Assembly: GCF_013214815.1 (NCBI RefSeq)
Contig: NZ_JABSPU010000014.1
Location: 1 to 54,498 of the forward strand
DNA: 54,498 nt
Direction of reading: 5' to 3'
From: Gilvibacter sp.
GTDB taxonomy: Bacteria; Bacteroidota; Bacteroidia; Flavobacteriales; Flavobacteriaceae
Positions 32,342 to 41,248 of this stretch are shown one piece after another (position 1 is the stretch's first letter; each line of letters starts with the position of its first letter). Under the pieces are notes generated by a model that did not search any database, had not been told where the DNA came from, and worked only from the letters and a program-made list of their open reading frames with translations. Position numbers and translations under genes: made by a program.

Positions 32342-32728
32342 ATGCAAGATAAAATTGCTGCCGTTCAGGCTTTTCACGACGCTTTTGGTTTAGACAGTTT
32401 AAAAGCTCCTAAGGCCCATTTGGGAGAGGACAAACATTTGTTGCGCTATAAACTCATGCGTGAAGAGAATGAGGAGTATCTAGAGGCTGCCAATAATGCA
32501 GACTTGGTTGAGGTTGCTGATGCTTTGGGCGATATGCTTTATATTCTTTGCGGAACCATCATAGAACACGGGCTGCAACACAAAATTGAAGAGGTCTTTA
32601 CAGAAATTCAGCGCAGCAATATGAGCAAATTGGGTGCAGACGGAAAACCCATCTATAGAGAAGATGGTAAAGTACTCAAAGGGCCCAATTACTTCAAGCC
32701 CAATATTGCTGAGATTTTAGATGCTTAA
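32342..32728 (+). CDS. MazG/HisE-like nucleotide pyrophosphohydrolase
   Basis: 128 residues from the ATG at 32342. The all-alpha NTP-PPase motif is REENEEYLEAANNADLVEVADALGDMLYILCGTIIEHGL, with the ExxE-x12-ExxD pattern that binds magnesium. KVLKGPNYFKPNI at the end is common to phosphoribosyl-ATP pyrophosphohydrolase-like proteins outside the his operon. It probably hydrolyses non-canonical NTPs as housekeeping. It converges on ilvE and overlaps it by 4 nt. Confidence 0.85.
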   Translation: MQDKIAAVQAFHDAFGLDSLKAPKAHLGEDKHLLRYKLMREENEEYLEAANNADLVEVADALGDMLYILCGTIIEHGLQHKIEEVFTEIQRSNMSKLGADGKPIYREDGKVLKGPNYFKPNIAEILDA

Positions 32729-33795
32729 TTGATCGCGTAGCGCCAGCCGTATGGATCATCAGCTAGGTTGTGCTGAATGTTCATCAAGGCCGATTTGAAT
32801 TTTTTGGCGTAGCTATCTTCTGAACTAGCTATGTCAAATTGTTCTCCCTTATAGCTAAACCCGCTTACCGGGCTGATCACCGCTGCAGTTCCTGCTCCGA
32901 AGATCTCCTTTAAGGTTCCATTTTTAGCAGCTGCCACAACTTCATCCACCAAAACACGTCTTACTTCTACGTTTATTCCAGCGTCCTTGGCAATTTGAAT
33001 CACACTTTTACGAGTAATTCCGTCCAGGATTCTGTCGTTGGTCGGTGCAGTAAGCAGTGTGTCGCCAATTCTAAAGAACACGTTCATGGTACCCGCTTCC
33101 TCCAGGTATTTGTGTTCATTGGCATCGGTCCAGATCACTTGCTGATAGCCCATTTCCTTAGCTAGGTTGGTAGGGTAGAACTGAGCTCCGTAGTTACCAG
33201 CAGCCTTGGCAGCACCTACACCGCCATCGGCAGCGCGAGAAAAGTGTTCTGCAATCACCACTTTCACTTCTCCGGTATAATAAGCTTGAGCCGGCGAGAG
33301 GATGATCATAAATTTATACTGATCCGAGGGAGAGGCCGATACTCCGTTCTGCGTCGCGATAACGAACGGACGGATGTACAAGGAGTTTCCAAGCCCTGGT
33401 CTGATCCAAGCCTTATCCATTCTTAGTAAAGTCTCTAAACCTTCAAAGAAGAACTCCTTAGGGAATTCTGGGATCGCCATACGTTTTGACGACTTATTGA
33501 TGCGCTCAAAATTGTCTTCTGGGCGGAACAAAAAGGCGTTCCCGTCTTCATCCTTATAAGCCTTCATGCCTTCAAATACCGCTTGGCCGTAGTGGAATAC
33601 TTTAGCCGCAGGTTCAATACTCAATGGGCCGTAAGGTCTTATTTTAGGGGTTTGCCAGCTTCCGTCTACGAAATCACATTCAAACATATGGTCCGTAAAA
33701 ACACGCCCGAATACAAGATTCTGAAAATCAACCTGATCTATTCTAGACTCAGGGATTTGCGTAATTTCTAGGGATTTCGAAGTAGATAACTGCAT
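32725..33795 (-). CDS. ilvE: Branched-chain amino acid aminotransferase (class IV, long form)
   Basis: 356 residues. PYGPLSIEPAAKVFHYGQAVFEGMKAYKDEDGNAFLFRPEDNFERI is the start of long-form BCATs. GVGAAKAAGNYGAQF holds the PLP-binding Lys, QVIWTDANEHKYLEEAGTMNVFF the glutamate region, and ILDGITRKSVIQIA the phosphate-binding region. It transfers amino groups between leucine, isoleucine or valine and 2-oxoglutarate in the cytoplasm. It is monocistronic and divergent from the DUF4920 gene. Confidence 0.96.
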   Translation of the reverse strand: MQLSTSKSLEITQIPESRIDQVDFQNLVFGRVFTDHMFECDFVDGSWQTPKIRPYGPLSIEPAAKVFHYGQAVFEGMKAYKDEDGNAFLFRPEDNFERINKSSKRMAIPEFPKEFFFEGLETLLRMDKAWIRPGLGNSLYIRPFVIATQNGVSASPSDQYKFMIILSPAQAYYTGEVKVVIAEHFSRAADGGVGAAKAAGNYGAQFYPTNLAKEMGYQQVIWTDANEHKYLEEAGTMNVFFRIGDTLLTAPTNDRILDGITRKSVIQIAKDAGINVEVRRVLVDEVVAAAKNGTLKEIFGAGTAAVISPVSGFSYKGEQFDIASSEDSYAKKFKSALMNIQHNLADDPYGWRYAIN

Positions 33796-33901
33796 GTAAG
33801 GAAGGTTTAAAGCGCAAAATTAGCCAAAAAACCGCCACATAAAATGTAAATAATTCATAAAATTGCACTATATTAATTACTTATCATTAAATCAAAAAAC
33901 A

Positions 33902-34444
33902 ATGAGAAATCTGTTTGTTTTATTAGTTCTGGCTGCAGCCTTGGTAGGGTGTAAATCAGAAGTTTCTCAAGAAGATGCAACCATCGCGGTAGAAGAGGTT
34001 AAAGAGAGTTTTCAAAATTTTGGAGCTCCTGTAGCTGTTTCAGAAGTGATGACTCCAGACGCTTTGGCAGAATTCACCAAAACTTTAAAAGTTGGGGACA
34101 CTGTTCCTGTGAAATTCAGCTCTAAGGTAAACTCTGTTTGCCAAAAGAAAGGATGCTGGATGAAGGTCGATATCGACGGAGAAGAATCCATGGTTCGTTT
34201 TAAGGACTACGCCTTCTTCATGCCTAAAGATATTGCTGGACAAGACGCCATCATTGAGGGTGTTGCCTTTATTGAGGAAGTTAGTGTAGAAGACTTAAAG
34301 CACTACGCAGAAGATGATGGTAAATCTCCAGAAGAGATCGCTGCCATCACGGAACCTAAACAATCTTTGGCCATCGTATCTAGCGGTGTTCTTTTACCCG
34401 AGGCACAAGCGGAAGAGGAGGAAGACTCCAATCCACAAGAGTAA
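33902..34444 (+). CDS. DUF4920 lipoprotein
   Basis: 180 residues from the ATG at 33902, where a lipoprotein signal starts (MRNLFVLLVLAAALVGC, Cys17). The domain has FGAPVAV, VKFSSKVNSVCQKKGCWMKVDI and MVRFKDYAFFMPKDIAGQDAIIEGVAFIEEVSVEDLKHYAED, typical of DUF4920. Two Cys residues near CQKKGCWM may bind a metal or form a disulfide. The tail is acidic. The mnmD start lies 3 nt after the stop, so the two are probably co-transcribed. Confidence 0.88.
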   Translation: MRNLFVLLVLAAALVGCKSEVSQEDATIAVEEVKESFQNFGAPVAVSEVMTPDALAEFTKTLKVGDTVPVKFSSKVNSVCQKKGCWMKVDIDGEESMVRFKDYAFFMPKDIAGQDAIIEGVAFIEEVSVEDLKHYAEDDGKSPEEIAAITEPKQSLAIVSSGVLLPEAQAEEEEDSNPQE

Positions 34445-34447
34445 GCT

Positions 34448-35116
34448 GTGAAACGCGAACTCATCCAGACCGGAGACGGATCCTGGACCATTCAATTGCC
34501 CGATTGGGACGAACAATACCATTCCAAACACGGCGCAATTGCTGAGGCCAAATACGTATTTATAAAACAAGGACTCCAGCACAAGCATGAGCTGGGGTCT
34601 TTTTTGTCTTTGTCTGTCTTGGAGATTGGATTCGGGACGGGACTCAATGCACTATTGAGTTTGGGTTTTGCCAAAGACCACAAAATTGAATTACACTACA
34701 CAGGGATGGAGGCCTTTCCAGTTGCTGAGCAGGAATGGCAAGCCATGAGATATCCGGAAGATCTCGGCATGCCTTTGGCAGACTTTCAAGCCATGCATGA
34801 AGGCCCTTGGGAGCAACCACTATCCATCGATCCTCTTTTTACGTTGACCAAGCAGCAACGCACCTTTGATCAATTAGATGCCGAGCAGGCCTTTGATTTG
34901 ATCTATTTTGACGCCTTTGGACCGCGTGTGCAGCCAGAACTTTGGCATCGTGATATCCTTGAAAAGACCTTCAACGCGCTTAAGCCTGGAGGTGTCTGGG
35001 TGTCTTATTGCGCTAAAGGCGATGTGCGGCGCGATCTACAATCCTTGGGCTTTGAAGTGGAGCGCTTAGATGGCCCTCCGGGCAAACGTCATATGCTCAG
35101 AGCCACAAAGCCTTAA
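34448..35116 (+). CDS. mnmD: tRNA 5-(aminomethyl)-2-thiouridine methyltransferase MnmD
   Basis: 222 residues with a GTG start. The N-terminus has DEQYHSKHGAIAEAKYVFIKQGL. The SAM motif is VLEIGFGTGLNALLSLGFA, and the DUF752 catalytic segment FDLIYFDAFGPRVQPELWHRDILEKTFNALKPGGVWVSYCAKGDVRRDLQSLGFEVERLDGPPGKRHMLRA is complete. It matches the MnmD half of E. coli MnmC without the FAD-dependent MnmC1 oxidase. It would act on the U34 wobble base. Confidence 0.93.
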   Translation: MKRELIQTGDGSWTIQLPDWDEQYHSKHGAIAEAKYVFIKQGLQHKHELGSFLSLSVLEIGFGTGLNALLSLGFAKDHKIELHYTGMEAFPVAEQEWQAMRYPEDLGMPLADFQAMHEGPWEQPLSIDPLFTLTKQQRTFDQLDAEQAFDLIYFDAFGPRVQPELWHRDILEKTFNALKPGGVWVSYCAKGDVRRDLQSLGFEVERLDGPPGKRHMLRATKP

Positions 35117-35150
35117 GATAAGTTTCAGAAATAGTCCGCCGGCTAATGCG

Positions 35151-35158
35151 TATTTTTG
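35151..35158 (+). promoter_or_regulatory. Candidate -7 element (TATTTTTG) of the YfcH-like gene
   Basis: Perfect TAnnTTTG match ending 12 nt before the ATG at 35171, implying a leader of only about 5-8 nt. Confidence 0.5.
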
Positions 35159-35170
35159 TAAAAAAATAGC

Positions 35171-36073
35171 ATGACGGTTTTAATCACAGGAGCTACTGGA
35201 CTTATCGGAACTCAACTTACTGCGGACTTGCATCAGGCAGGACACACCGTTCACTTTTTAACCACCCGATCCAGTAAACTCATCCAAACCGATAATCATC
35301 GCGGTTTTCTTTGGAACCCCAAGAACAACGAGATCGATGATCAATGCTTTAACGGCGTGGACACAATTGTACATTTAGTTGGCGCACCCATTAGTGAACC
35401 TTGGACCAAAGCCTACCGACAGGAGATCGTAGAAACTCGAGTAGGTACTATGATGTTGCTGGAAGAAAGTTTGAGAAAATTGAAGCATCAAGTGACTCAT
35501 TTCATTAGCGCTTCCGGAATCAGCCTATATCCAAATAGTCTCACAGAACATTATACAGAAGACAGCAGCGCGGTTGGAGATAATTTCCTGGCAGAGGTGG
35601 TTGTGCAGTGGGAAGCCGCTGCAGATCGTTTTGAGGCTATGGGGATACAAGTCGCTAAATTGCGAACCGGGGTGGTTTTAGATCCTGATCAGGGTGCTTT
35701 GCCAGAGATCATGAAACCCGTTAAACTAGGTCTTGGTGCTGCATTAGGTTCCGGGAAGCAGTGGTTCTCTTGGATTCATCGCAAAGACATTAGCGGTATT
35801 TATTTCCACCTGATCCAGAACAGGCTCAGCGGTGTGTTCAACGGTGTAGCGCCCAATCCGGTAACCAATAAAACCCTAACTCAGGGCGTTGCCCAAGCAC
35901 TTGGTAAAAAAATCATTTTGCCACCGGTTCCTGGCTTTGTGCTTAAAGTGGCTCTTGGGGAGCGCGCTTTGCTTGTCTTAGAAGGGCAGAAGGTTAGTGC
36001 GGACAAGATCATAGATTCCGGATACCGCTTTGAATTCCCAGATTTAGATGCTGCCTTGTCAAATTTGCTGTAG
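35171..36073 (+). CDS. TIGR01777/YfcH-like NAD(P)-dependent epimerase-family protein
   Basis: 300 residues. VLITGATGLIGTQLTADLHQAGH is the Rossmann dinucleotide motif. VDTIVHLVGAPISEPWTKAYRQEIVETRVGTMMLLEESL and the SASGISLYP site follow. The C-terminal DUF1731-like part is NGVAPNPVTNKTLTQGVAQALGKKIILPPVPGFVLKVALGERALLVLEGQKVSADKIIDSGYRFEFPDL. This is the atypical SDR group without a Ser-Tyr-Lys triad in the usual form. Substrate unknown; related E. coli YfcH is also uncharacterised. Confidence 0.9.
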   Translation: MTVLITGATGLIGTQLTADLHQAGHTVHFLTTRSSKLIQTDNHRGFLWNPKNNEIDDQCFNGVDTIVHLVGAPISEPWTKAYRQEIVETRVGTMMLLEESLRKLKHQVTHFISASGISLYPNSLTEHYTEDSSAVGDNFLAEVVVQWEAAADRFEAMGIQVAKLRTGVVLDPDQGALPEIMKPVKLGLGAALGSGKQWFSWIHRKDISGIYFHLIQNRLSGVFNGVAPNPVTNKTLTQGVAQALGKKIILPPVPGFVLKVALGERALLVLEGQKVSADKIIDSGYRFEFPDLDAALSNLL

Positions 36074-36094
36074 CAGCATAAATAATTGGTGACA

Positions 36095-36128
36095 TTTTGA
36101 CATTTTTCAAACAATGGCAGTACTTTTG
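36095..36128 (+). promoter_or_regulatory. Promoter of grpE-dnaJ
   Basis: TTTTG (36095-36099) and TACTTTTG (36121-36128) match the Bacteroidota -33 and -7 elements with 21 nt between them. A direct repeat of GACATTTT (36091-36106) overlaps the -33 element and could bind a regulator. The expected start is near 36135, 30 nt before the grpE ATG. Confidence 0.65.
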
Positions 36129-36166
36129 CACGCTGTAAATTGACCTATAAAAACAGCGTTTTTGCC

Positions 36167-36721
36167 ATGAGCAAGAAAGACAAAAATAAAAATACCAATA
36201 GCGACGAACTGGATCAGATCTTAGATCGAGACGTCGCTGTAGATCAGCAAGAAGAAACTCCGCAAGAAACCGACTTGGAAAAAGCCCAACGCGAGTTGCA
36301 GGAGGAGAAAGACAAATTTCTAAGACTTTTTGCAGAATTTGAGAACTTTAAAAAGCGCACGAGCAGAGAGCGTGTGGAGTTGTTTAAAACCGCAGGAGAA
36401 GAGGTAATTCAATCCATGCTTCCTGTTTTGGACGATTTTGATCGCGCATTAAAAGAGATCGATCGTGCAGGTGATGACGGCCTGTTCGAAGGCGTTACCC
36501 TGATCCACAACAAGCTTAAAGAGACTTTGAAGAACAAAGGTCTGCAGCCTATTGAGATTGCAGCAGGAACAACCTTTGATGCCGATCTGCACGAGGCTGT
36601 GACGCAAATCCCTGCGCCTACGGAAGACTTGAAAGGAAAGATCATTGACGTGATTGAGAAAGGCTACACCTTAGGCGATAAGATCATCAGATACCCAAAA
36701 GTGGTGATCGGACAACAATAA
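36167..36721 (+). CDS. grpE: Nucleotide exchange factor GrpE
   Basis: 184 residues from the ATG at 36167. An acidic start is followed by a long coiled coil (ETDLEKAQRELQEEKDKFLRLFAEFENFKKRTSRERVELFKTAGEEVIQSMLPVLDDFDRAL) and the C-terminal beta wing (DADLHEAVTQIPAPTEDLKGKIIDVIEKGYTLGDKIIRYPKVVIG). It promotes ADP release from DnaK. The GTG of dnaJ is 9 nt downstream. dnaK itself is not in this operon. Confidence 0.97.
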   Translation: MSKKDKNKNTNSDELDQILDRDVAVDQQEETPQETDLEKAQRELQEEKDKFLRLFAEFENFKKRTSRERVELFKTAGEEVIQSMLPVLDDFDRALKEIDRAGDDGLFEGVTLIHNKLKETLKNKGLQPIEIAAGTTFDADLHEAVTQIPAPTEDLKGKIIDVIEKGYTLGDKIIRYPKVVIGQQ

Positions 36722-36730
36722 GACAAGACA

Positions 36731-37849
36731 GTGAAAGAAGATTTTTACGAAATACTCGGCGTTGACAAAGGCGCTTCTGCTGCGGAGATCAAAAAGGCTT
36801 ACCGCAAAAAGGCTATTGAGTTCCACCCAGACAAGAACCCTGGTGATGAGAAAGCAGAAGAGATGTTCAAGAAGGCTGCAGAGGCCTATGAGATCTTAAG
36901 CGATCCTCAAAAACGTCAGCAATACGATCAGTTTGGACACCAAGCTTTCCAAGGCGGCGGTTTTGGCGGCGGCGGTGGAATGAACATGGATGATATCTTC
37001 AGTCAATTCGGAGACATTTTTGGCGGTGCCTTTGGCGGCGGCGGATTTGGCGGATTTGGCGGATTCGGTGGCGGCCAACGCAGACGCAAAGGAAGCGATC
37101 TGCGTATCCGTGTGAGTTTGACCTTAGAAGAGATCGCTGCTGGTGTGGAGAAAAAGATCAAGGTGAAGCGCAAGAAAATGGCGCAAGGCACTACTTTCAC
37201 TACTTGTAGCACGTGTAACGGTACCGGACAAGTCACTCGAATCCAAAATACCATTTTAGGACGTATGCAAACAGCTACTACCTGCCCTACATGTGGAGGA
37301 GTTGGGCAGATCGTAGATAAGAAGCCTGCAAACGCGGATGCGCAAGGTATGATCGCTACAGAGGAAACTGTATCGATAAAAATTCCCGCAGGAGTAGAAG
37401 ACGGAATGCAGCTAAAGGTCAGTGGAAAAGGAAACGATGCCCCGGGCAACGGTATTCCTGGAGATCTTTTGGTTGCCATCACCGAGAAGCCACACGAGCT
37501 TTTACAGCGTGAAGGTGACAATCTGCATTACGATCTATACATCAGTTTCTCAGAAGCTGCTTTAGGGACCTCCAAAGAGATAGAGACCGTGAGCGGAAAG
37601 GTGCGAATCAAGATCGAATCCGGAGTGCAAAGCGGGAAGATCCTTCGTCTGCGAAGCAAAGGGATTCCAAACTTGAACGGCTACGGTAAAGGAGATCTTT
37701 TGGTTCATGTAAACGTATGGACTCCGCGCACACTTTCAAAGGAGCAAAAGGAGTTCTTTGAGCGCATGAGTGCCGATGAACATTTCCAACCAAAACCGGA
37801 AAAGGAAGACAAATCCTTTTTTGAGAAAGTGAAGGATATGTTCTCCTAA
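36731..37849 (+). CDS. dnaJ: Chaperone DnaJ with a reduced zinc domain
   Basis: 372 residues, GTG start. The J domain has the HPDKNPGD motif that stimulates DnaK, followed by a Gly/Phe-rich linker. The zinc region has only two CxxCxGxG motifs, CSTCNGTG and CPTCGGVG, separated by QVTRIQNTILGRMQTATT. Motifs 1 and 4 of the usual four are missing, so one zinc centre (motifs 2 and 3) remains. The substrate-binding C-terminal domains follow (VSIKIPAGVEDGMQLKVSGKGNDAPGNGIPGDLLV). Co-transcribed with grpE. Confidence 0.96.
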   Translation: MKEDFYEILGVDKGASAAEIKKAYRKKAIEFHPDKNPGDEKAEEMFKKAAEAYEILSDPQKRQQYDQFGHQAFQGGGFGGGGGMNMDDIFSQFGDIFGGAFGGGGFGGFGGFGGGQRRRKGSDLRIRVSLTLEEIAAGVEKKIKVKRKKMAQGTTFTTCSTCNGTGQVTRIQNTILGRMQTATTCPTCGGVGQIVDKKPANADAQGMIATEETVSIKIPAGVEDGMQLKVSGKGNDAPGNGIPGDLLVAITEKPHELLQREGDNLHYDLYISFSEAALGTSKEIETVSGKVRIKIESGVQSGKILRLRSKGIPNLNGYGKGDLLVHVNVWTPRTLSKEQKEFFERMSADEHFQPKPEKEDKSFFEKVKDMFS

Positions 37850-37891
37850 GGAAAGAGAGTTATTAAAAATATTTTTTTATATTTGACTATT

Positions 37892-37925
37892 ACTAGATTC
37901 CTTTCTAGTGATAATTTTTCTTTTT
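37892..37925 (+). terminator. First of two tandem terminators after dnaJ
   Basis: ACTAGA (37892-37897) pairs with TCTAGT (37904-37909) and is followed by a T-rich run. Confidence 0.65.
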
Positions 37926-37940
37926 CATAGCAATTTTTTT

Positions 37941-37980
37941 CCCATCCTTGATCACAGTCAAGGGTGGGTTTTATTTTTTA
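37941..37980 (+). terminator. Second, stronger terminator after dnaJ
   Basis: CCCATCCTTG (37941-37950) pairs with CAAGGGTGGG (37959-37968) with one G-T pair, then a T-rich tract to 37980. Confidence 0.88.
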
Positions 37981-38019
37981 GGACAATTTAGAGTGTAACA
38001 AATACCCGTCCTATTGTAC

Positions 38020-38027
38020 TAACTTTG
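38020..38027 (+). promoter_or_regulatory. Candidate -7 element (TAACTTTG) of the ABC exporter operon
   Basis: Perfect TAnnTTTG match 56 nt before the ATG at 38084. It overlaps a possible GTG start at 38027, which argues for the downstream ATG. Confidence 0.45.
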
Positions 38028-38083
38028 TGTTCTATGTAGTGGTGAGCCTGCATGAACATAACCAAAAAACTTCAACGTATCTT

Positions 38084-39010
38084 ATGAATGATTTGCTAGT
38101 TGCAGACAGTGTATCCAAGAAATTTGGTGAATATACTGCCCTCAACCAAGTCTCCATTAGTGTCCCAAAGGGAAGCGTCTTTGGACTGCTTGGGCCTAAC
38201 GGAGCTGGGAAAACTACTTTTATCCGTATCATCAATCAGATCACCATGCCAGACACCGGTAGCGTAACGCTTGACGGTGAACCGCTGCGTGCTGAACACA
38301 TCAAAGACATCGGTTATTTGCCAGAAGAACGCGGTTTGTACAAGTCTATGAAAGTAGGTGAACAAGCCTTGTATTTGGCCCAGTTGAAAGGACTGGATAA
38401 GGCCGAAGCCAAAAAGCGCCTGCGCATGTGGTTTGAGCGCTTAGAAATAGGGGATTGGTGGAACAAAAAGATCCAAGAACTCTCCAAAGGGATGGCTCAG
38501 AAAATTCAGTTTGTGGTTACCGTACTGCACGAACCTAAACTGTTGATTTTTGACGAACCTTTTAGCGGATTTGACCCGATCAATGCCACCCTTATTAAAG
38601 ATGAGATCCTTCGTCTACGAGACAATGGAGCTACGATCATCTTTTCTACGCACCGCATGGAGTCGGTAGAAGAAATGTGTGATCATATCGCTTTGATTCA
38701 CGAATCCAATAAGATTCTAGACGGTAAACTCATCGACATCAAAAGGCAAAACAAGACCAATACCTTCGAGATTGGCTTGATGACCCCGAACGAGGAGACT
38801 GTTTTAAAAGAACTTCAAGGAAAGTTCGAGGTGTCTCCGGCTCAATTCAAGAGCATCAATGATGAGCTGATGTGCAATATCAAATTAGGTGCCGATGGTT
38901 CGGCCAACGATCTGATCCAGTACCTAAGCGGGAAAGGACAACTCACGCACTTTGTAGAAGTTGTGCCTAGCGCGAACGATATCTTCATTCAAACGGTAAA
39001 AAACAGCTAA
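38084..39010 (+). CDS. ABC exporter ATP-binding subunit (NatA-like)
   Basis: 308 residues from the ATG at 38084. Walker A is GPNGAGKTT, the ABC signature is LSKGMAQKIQ, Walker B is LLIFDEPFSGFD and the switch is STHRM. The C-terminal extension is of the DUF4162 type found in NatA-like ATPases. It drives the permease encoded 1 nt downstream. Genes before it are separated by two terminators. Confidence 0.94.
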   Translation: MNDLLVADSVSKKFGEYTALNQVSISVPKGSVFGLLGPNGAGKTTFIRIINQITMPDTGSVTLDGEPLRAEHIKDIGYLPEERGLYKSMKVGEQALYLAQLKGLDKAEAKKRLRMWFERLEIGDWWNKKIQELSKGMAQKIQFVVTVLHEPKLLIFDEPFSGFDPINATLIKDEILRLRDNGATIIFSTHRMESVEEMCDHIALIHESNKILDGKLIDIKRQNKTNTFEIGLMTPNEETVLKELQGKFEVSPAQFKSINDELMCNIKLGADGSANDLIQYLSGKGQLTHFVEVVPSANDIFIQTVKNS

Positions 39011-39011
39011 G

Positions 39012-40325
39012 ATGAATCACCTTCCACTCATTATAAAACGCGAATATCTCAATAAGGTAAAGAACAAATCCTTTGTTGTAATGACCTTTGTTAGCCCACT
39101 GATCATGGTGGCGCTGATCTTTGTGGTGGCCTATTTGTCACAGCTCAATAACGAAAGCAGCAAGACCATTGCTGTCTTGGATGAAACAGGCTTGTTTATT
39201 GACAAATTTGAGAACACAGAGAATACTAAATACGAAATCCTCACCGGAGTCAGTTTGGATTCTGCCAAAGTAAAAGTGGAGCGCGCTGAACAGTACGGTC
39301 TGCTTTATATTCCTAAGGTAAATTCTATGGATCAGATGGCAGATCAAGTAACCTTCTATTCCGCGGATTCTCCTTCACTGTTGCTTATCAGCAAGATAGA
39401 AGACCGCATCGGTAGTTTGGCCACGGATTCACGTCTAGCAGAAGCCGGGATGGATGCCGAAAAGATCCGAGACCTTCGGGTACGGGTGCGTACCAACCTA
39501 GAAACCTTTAAAGGCGAGGAGACCTCTAAAATGGGCTCCGTTGTAAAACTGGCCTTTGGAGGAATAGCGGGATACTTACTGTTCATGTTCATCATTATTT
39601 ATGGAAACATGATCATGCGCTCGGTGATTGAAGAAAAGACCAGCCGAATCATTGAAGTGATCATCTCTTCAGTTAAACCAATTCAGCTGCTGCTTGGAAA
39701 GATCTTTGGAACTTCCCTAGCTGGGATTACCCAGTTTGCCGTATGGGTAGTATTGCTCGGTGTGTTCCTTTCTGTAGGATCGGCTATGTTGGACATTGAT
39801 CCGGCACAGGCGCAATCCGCCCAAACAGAAATGGTACAGCAAATGCAAGACAGTCCAGAAGCACAGAGCGAGATGGTTGGCTTGGTCAATGAAATCAATT
39901 CTTTGCCTTTGATGAACTTGGTGATCATGTTTATCCTGTTCTTCTTAGGAGGATATTTGATGTACGCATCGCTCTACGCGGCCATTGGAGCTGCAGTAGA
40001 CAATGAAACAGATACTCAGCAGTTTATGCTGCCCATTCTCATGCCATTGATTCTGGCAGTTTATGTTGGGGTTTTCACCGTAATCGAAAATCCGCACGGT
40101 ACAGTTTCTCAAGTATTTTCATTCATTCCTTTAACCTCTCCAGTGGTCATGCTGATGCGTATACCGTTTGGAGTCCCAATCTGGCAACAAATACTATCAG
40201 TAGTGATTTTATTTGCTACTTTTATAGGCACAGTTTGGGTGGCCGCCAAAATCTACCGCGTCGGTATCTTGATGTACGGAAAAAAGGCCAGCTACAAGGA
40301 ATTGTTTAAATGGTTAAAATACTAG
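39012..40325 (+). CDS. ABC-2 type exporter permease (NatB-like)
   Basis: 437 residues. An N-terminal membrane helix (SFVVMTFVSPLIMVALIFVVAYL), a large extracytoplasmic domain (about 45-175) and five C-terminal helices follow the NatB/ABC2_membrane_3 layout, with SVIEEKTSRIIEVIISSVKPIQLLLGKIFG as the coupling segment. A Gln-rich stretch around AQSAQTEMVQQMQDSPEAQSE is unusual. The partner ATPase is directly upstream, and the end overlaps the MscS gene by 16 nt. Substrate unknown. Confidence 0.92.
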   Translation: MNHLPLIIKREYLNKVKNKSFVVMTFVSPLIMVALIFVVAYLSQLNNESSKTIAVLDETGLFIDKFENTENTKYEILTGVSLDSAKVKVERAEQYGLLYIPKVNSMDQMADQVTFYSADSPSLLLISKIEDRIGSLATDSRLAEAGMDAEKIRDLRVRVRTNLETFKGEETSKMGSVVKLAFGGIAGYLLFMFIIIYGNMIMRSVIEEKTSRIIEVIISSVKPIQLLLGKIFGTSLAGITQFAVWVVLLGVFLSVGSAMLDIDPAQAQSAQTEMVQQMQDSPEAQSEMVGLVNEINSLPLMNLVIMFILFFLGGYLMYASLYAAIGAAVDNETDTQQFMLPILMPLILAVYVGVFTVIENPHGTVSQVFSFIPLTSPVVMLMRIPFGVPIWQQILSVVILFATFIGTVWVAAKIYRVGILMYGKKASYKELFKWLKY

Positions 40326-41248
40326 CGCTTATACAAGATGAAACCCTGGCCGAAGAGGCTACGGAGATCGGTAAAAGTTTGTGGGCCTCTATTCGAGATT
40401 TTCTCAATAGAGGCTTTCATTTTGGTGAAGGTGATAAACAGATTCACCTTACCATAGGACTTATTCTATCTTTGGTGGTGGCCATAATGATCTCAGGTTT
40501 TATGTTAAACCTGATCCGCAAATGGGTAACCCGTCGCATGGAAGAAGAAAATCGCTTGAAGTTTGTGAGCATTTTCAAATTCCTGAAGTATTTGATCTAT
40601 ATGCTGGTGATTCTGCTTACCATGAACGCTGCAGGGATCAATGTCACCGTATTATTGACTGCCTCAGCCGCTCTCTTTGTAGGGCTTGGATTGGCGCTGC
40701 AGGAACTGTTTCAAGATGTTATTGGCGGGATTTTCATCATAGTAGATAAATCACTTTTGGTGGGCGACATCATTGAGATCAACGGCAAAGTGGGGAAGGT
40801 CATAGAGATCAGACTCCGAACCACGCGTTGCATTACCAGAGATGATAAAGTCATCATCATTCCTAACCATAAGTTCATTAGCGATACCGTCTTTAATTAT
40901 ACCCAGAATCACAGGATGACTCGGGAGAGCGTTACCGTGGGAGTGGCTTATGGAAGTGATACCCGTTTGGTAGAAAAGCTCTTATTAGAATGTGTAGAAT
41001 CAGAACCAGGCATCCTCAAGCGACCCGAACCACGCGTGTTGTTTCAAGACTTTGGTGATTCTGCTTTGGTCTTTAGCGTGTTCTTTTACGTGACCGATAG
41101 TTTTAAGGATCCACTGACCAAGAGTAATGTCCGTTTTAAAATCGACGAGGCCTTTAGAGCGAACGATATTAGCATTCCGTTCCCACAACGCGATTTGCAC
41201 ATCAGATCCATGGTTTCAACCAAAATTTCAGAGGAGGGCAATGCGTAA
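40310..41248 (+). CDS. MscS-family mechanosensitive channel
   Basis: 312 residues. Three membrane helices, the last being the pore helix with small residues (LLTASAALFVGLGLALQELFQDVIGGIFIIVD), are followed by the beta domain (VGDIIEINGKVGKVIEIRLRTTRCITRDDKVIIIPNHKFISDTVFNYT) and the alpha/beta cage. It opens under membrane tension. It overlaps the genes on both sides (16 and 8 nt), so it is translated within the exporter operon. Confidence 0.92.
   Translation: MVKILALIQDETLAEEATEIGKSLWASIRDFLNRGFHFGEGDKQIHLTIGLILSLVVAIMISGFMLNLIRKWVTRRMEEENRLKFVSIFKFLKYLIYMLVILLTMNAAGINVTVLLTASAALFVGLGLALQELFQDVIGGIFIIVDKSLLVGDIIEINGKVGKVIEIRLRTTRCITRDDKVIIIPNHKFISDTVFNYTQNHRMTRESVTVGVAYGSDTRLVEKLLLECVESEPGILKRPEPRVLFQDFGDSALVFSVFFYVTDSFKDPLTKSNVRFKIDEAFRANDISIPFPQRDLHIRSMVSTKISEEGNA

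Noticed and set aside
36896-37521. Minus-strand open frames opposite dnaJ
   Set aside because: Low-complexity shadows of the Gly-rich linker and zinc region.
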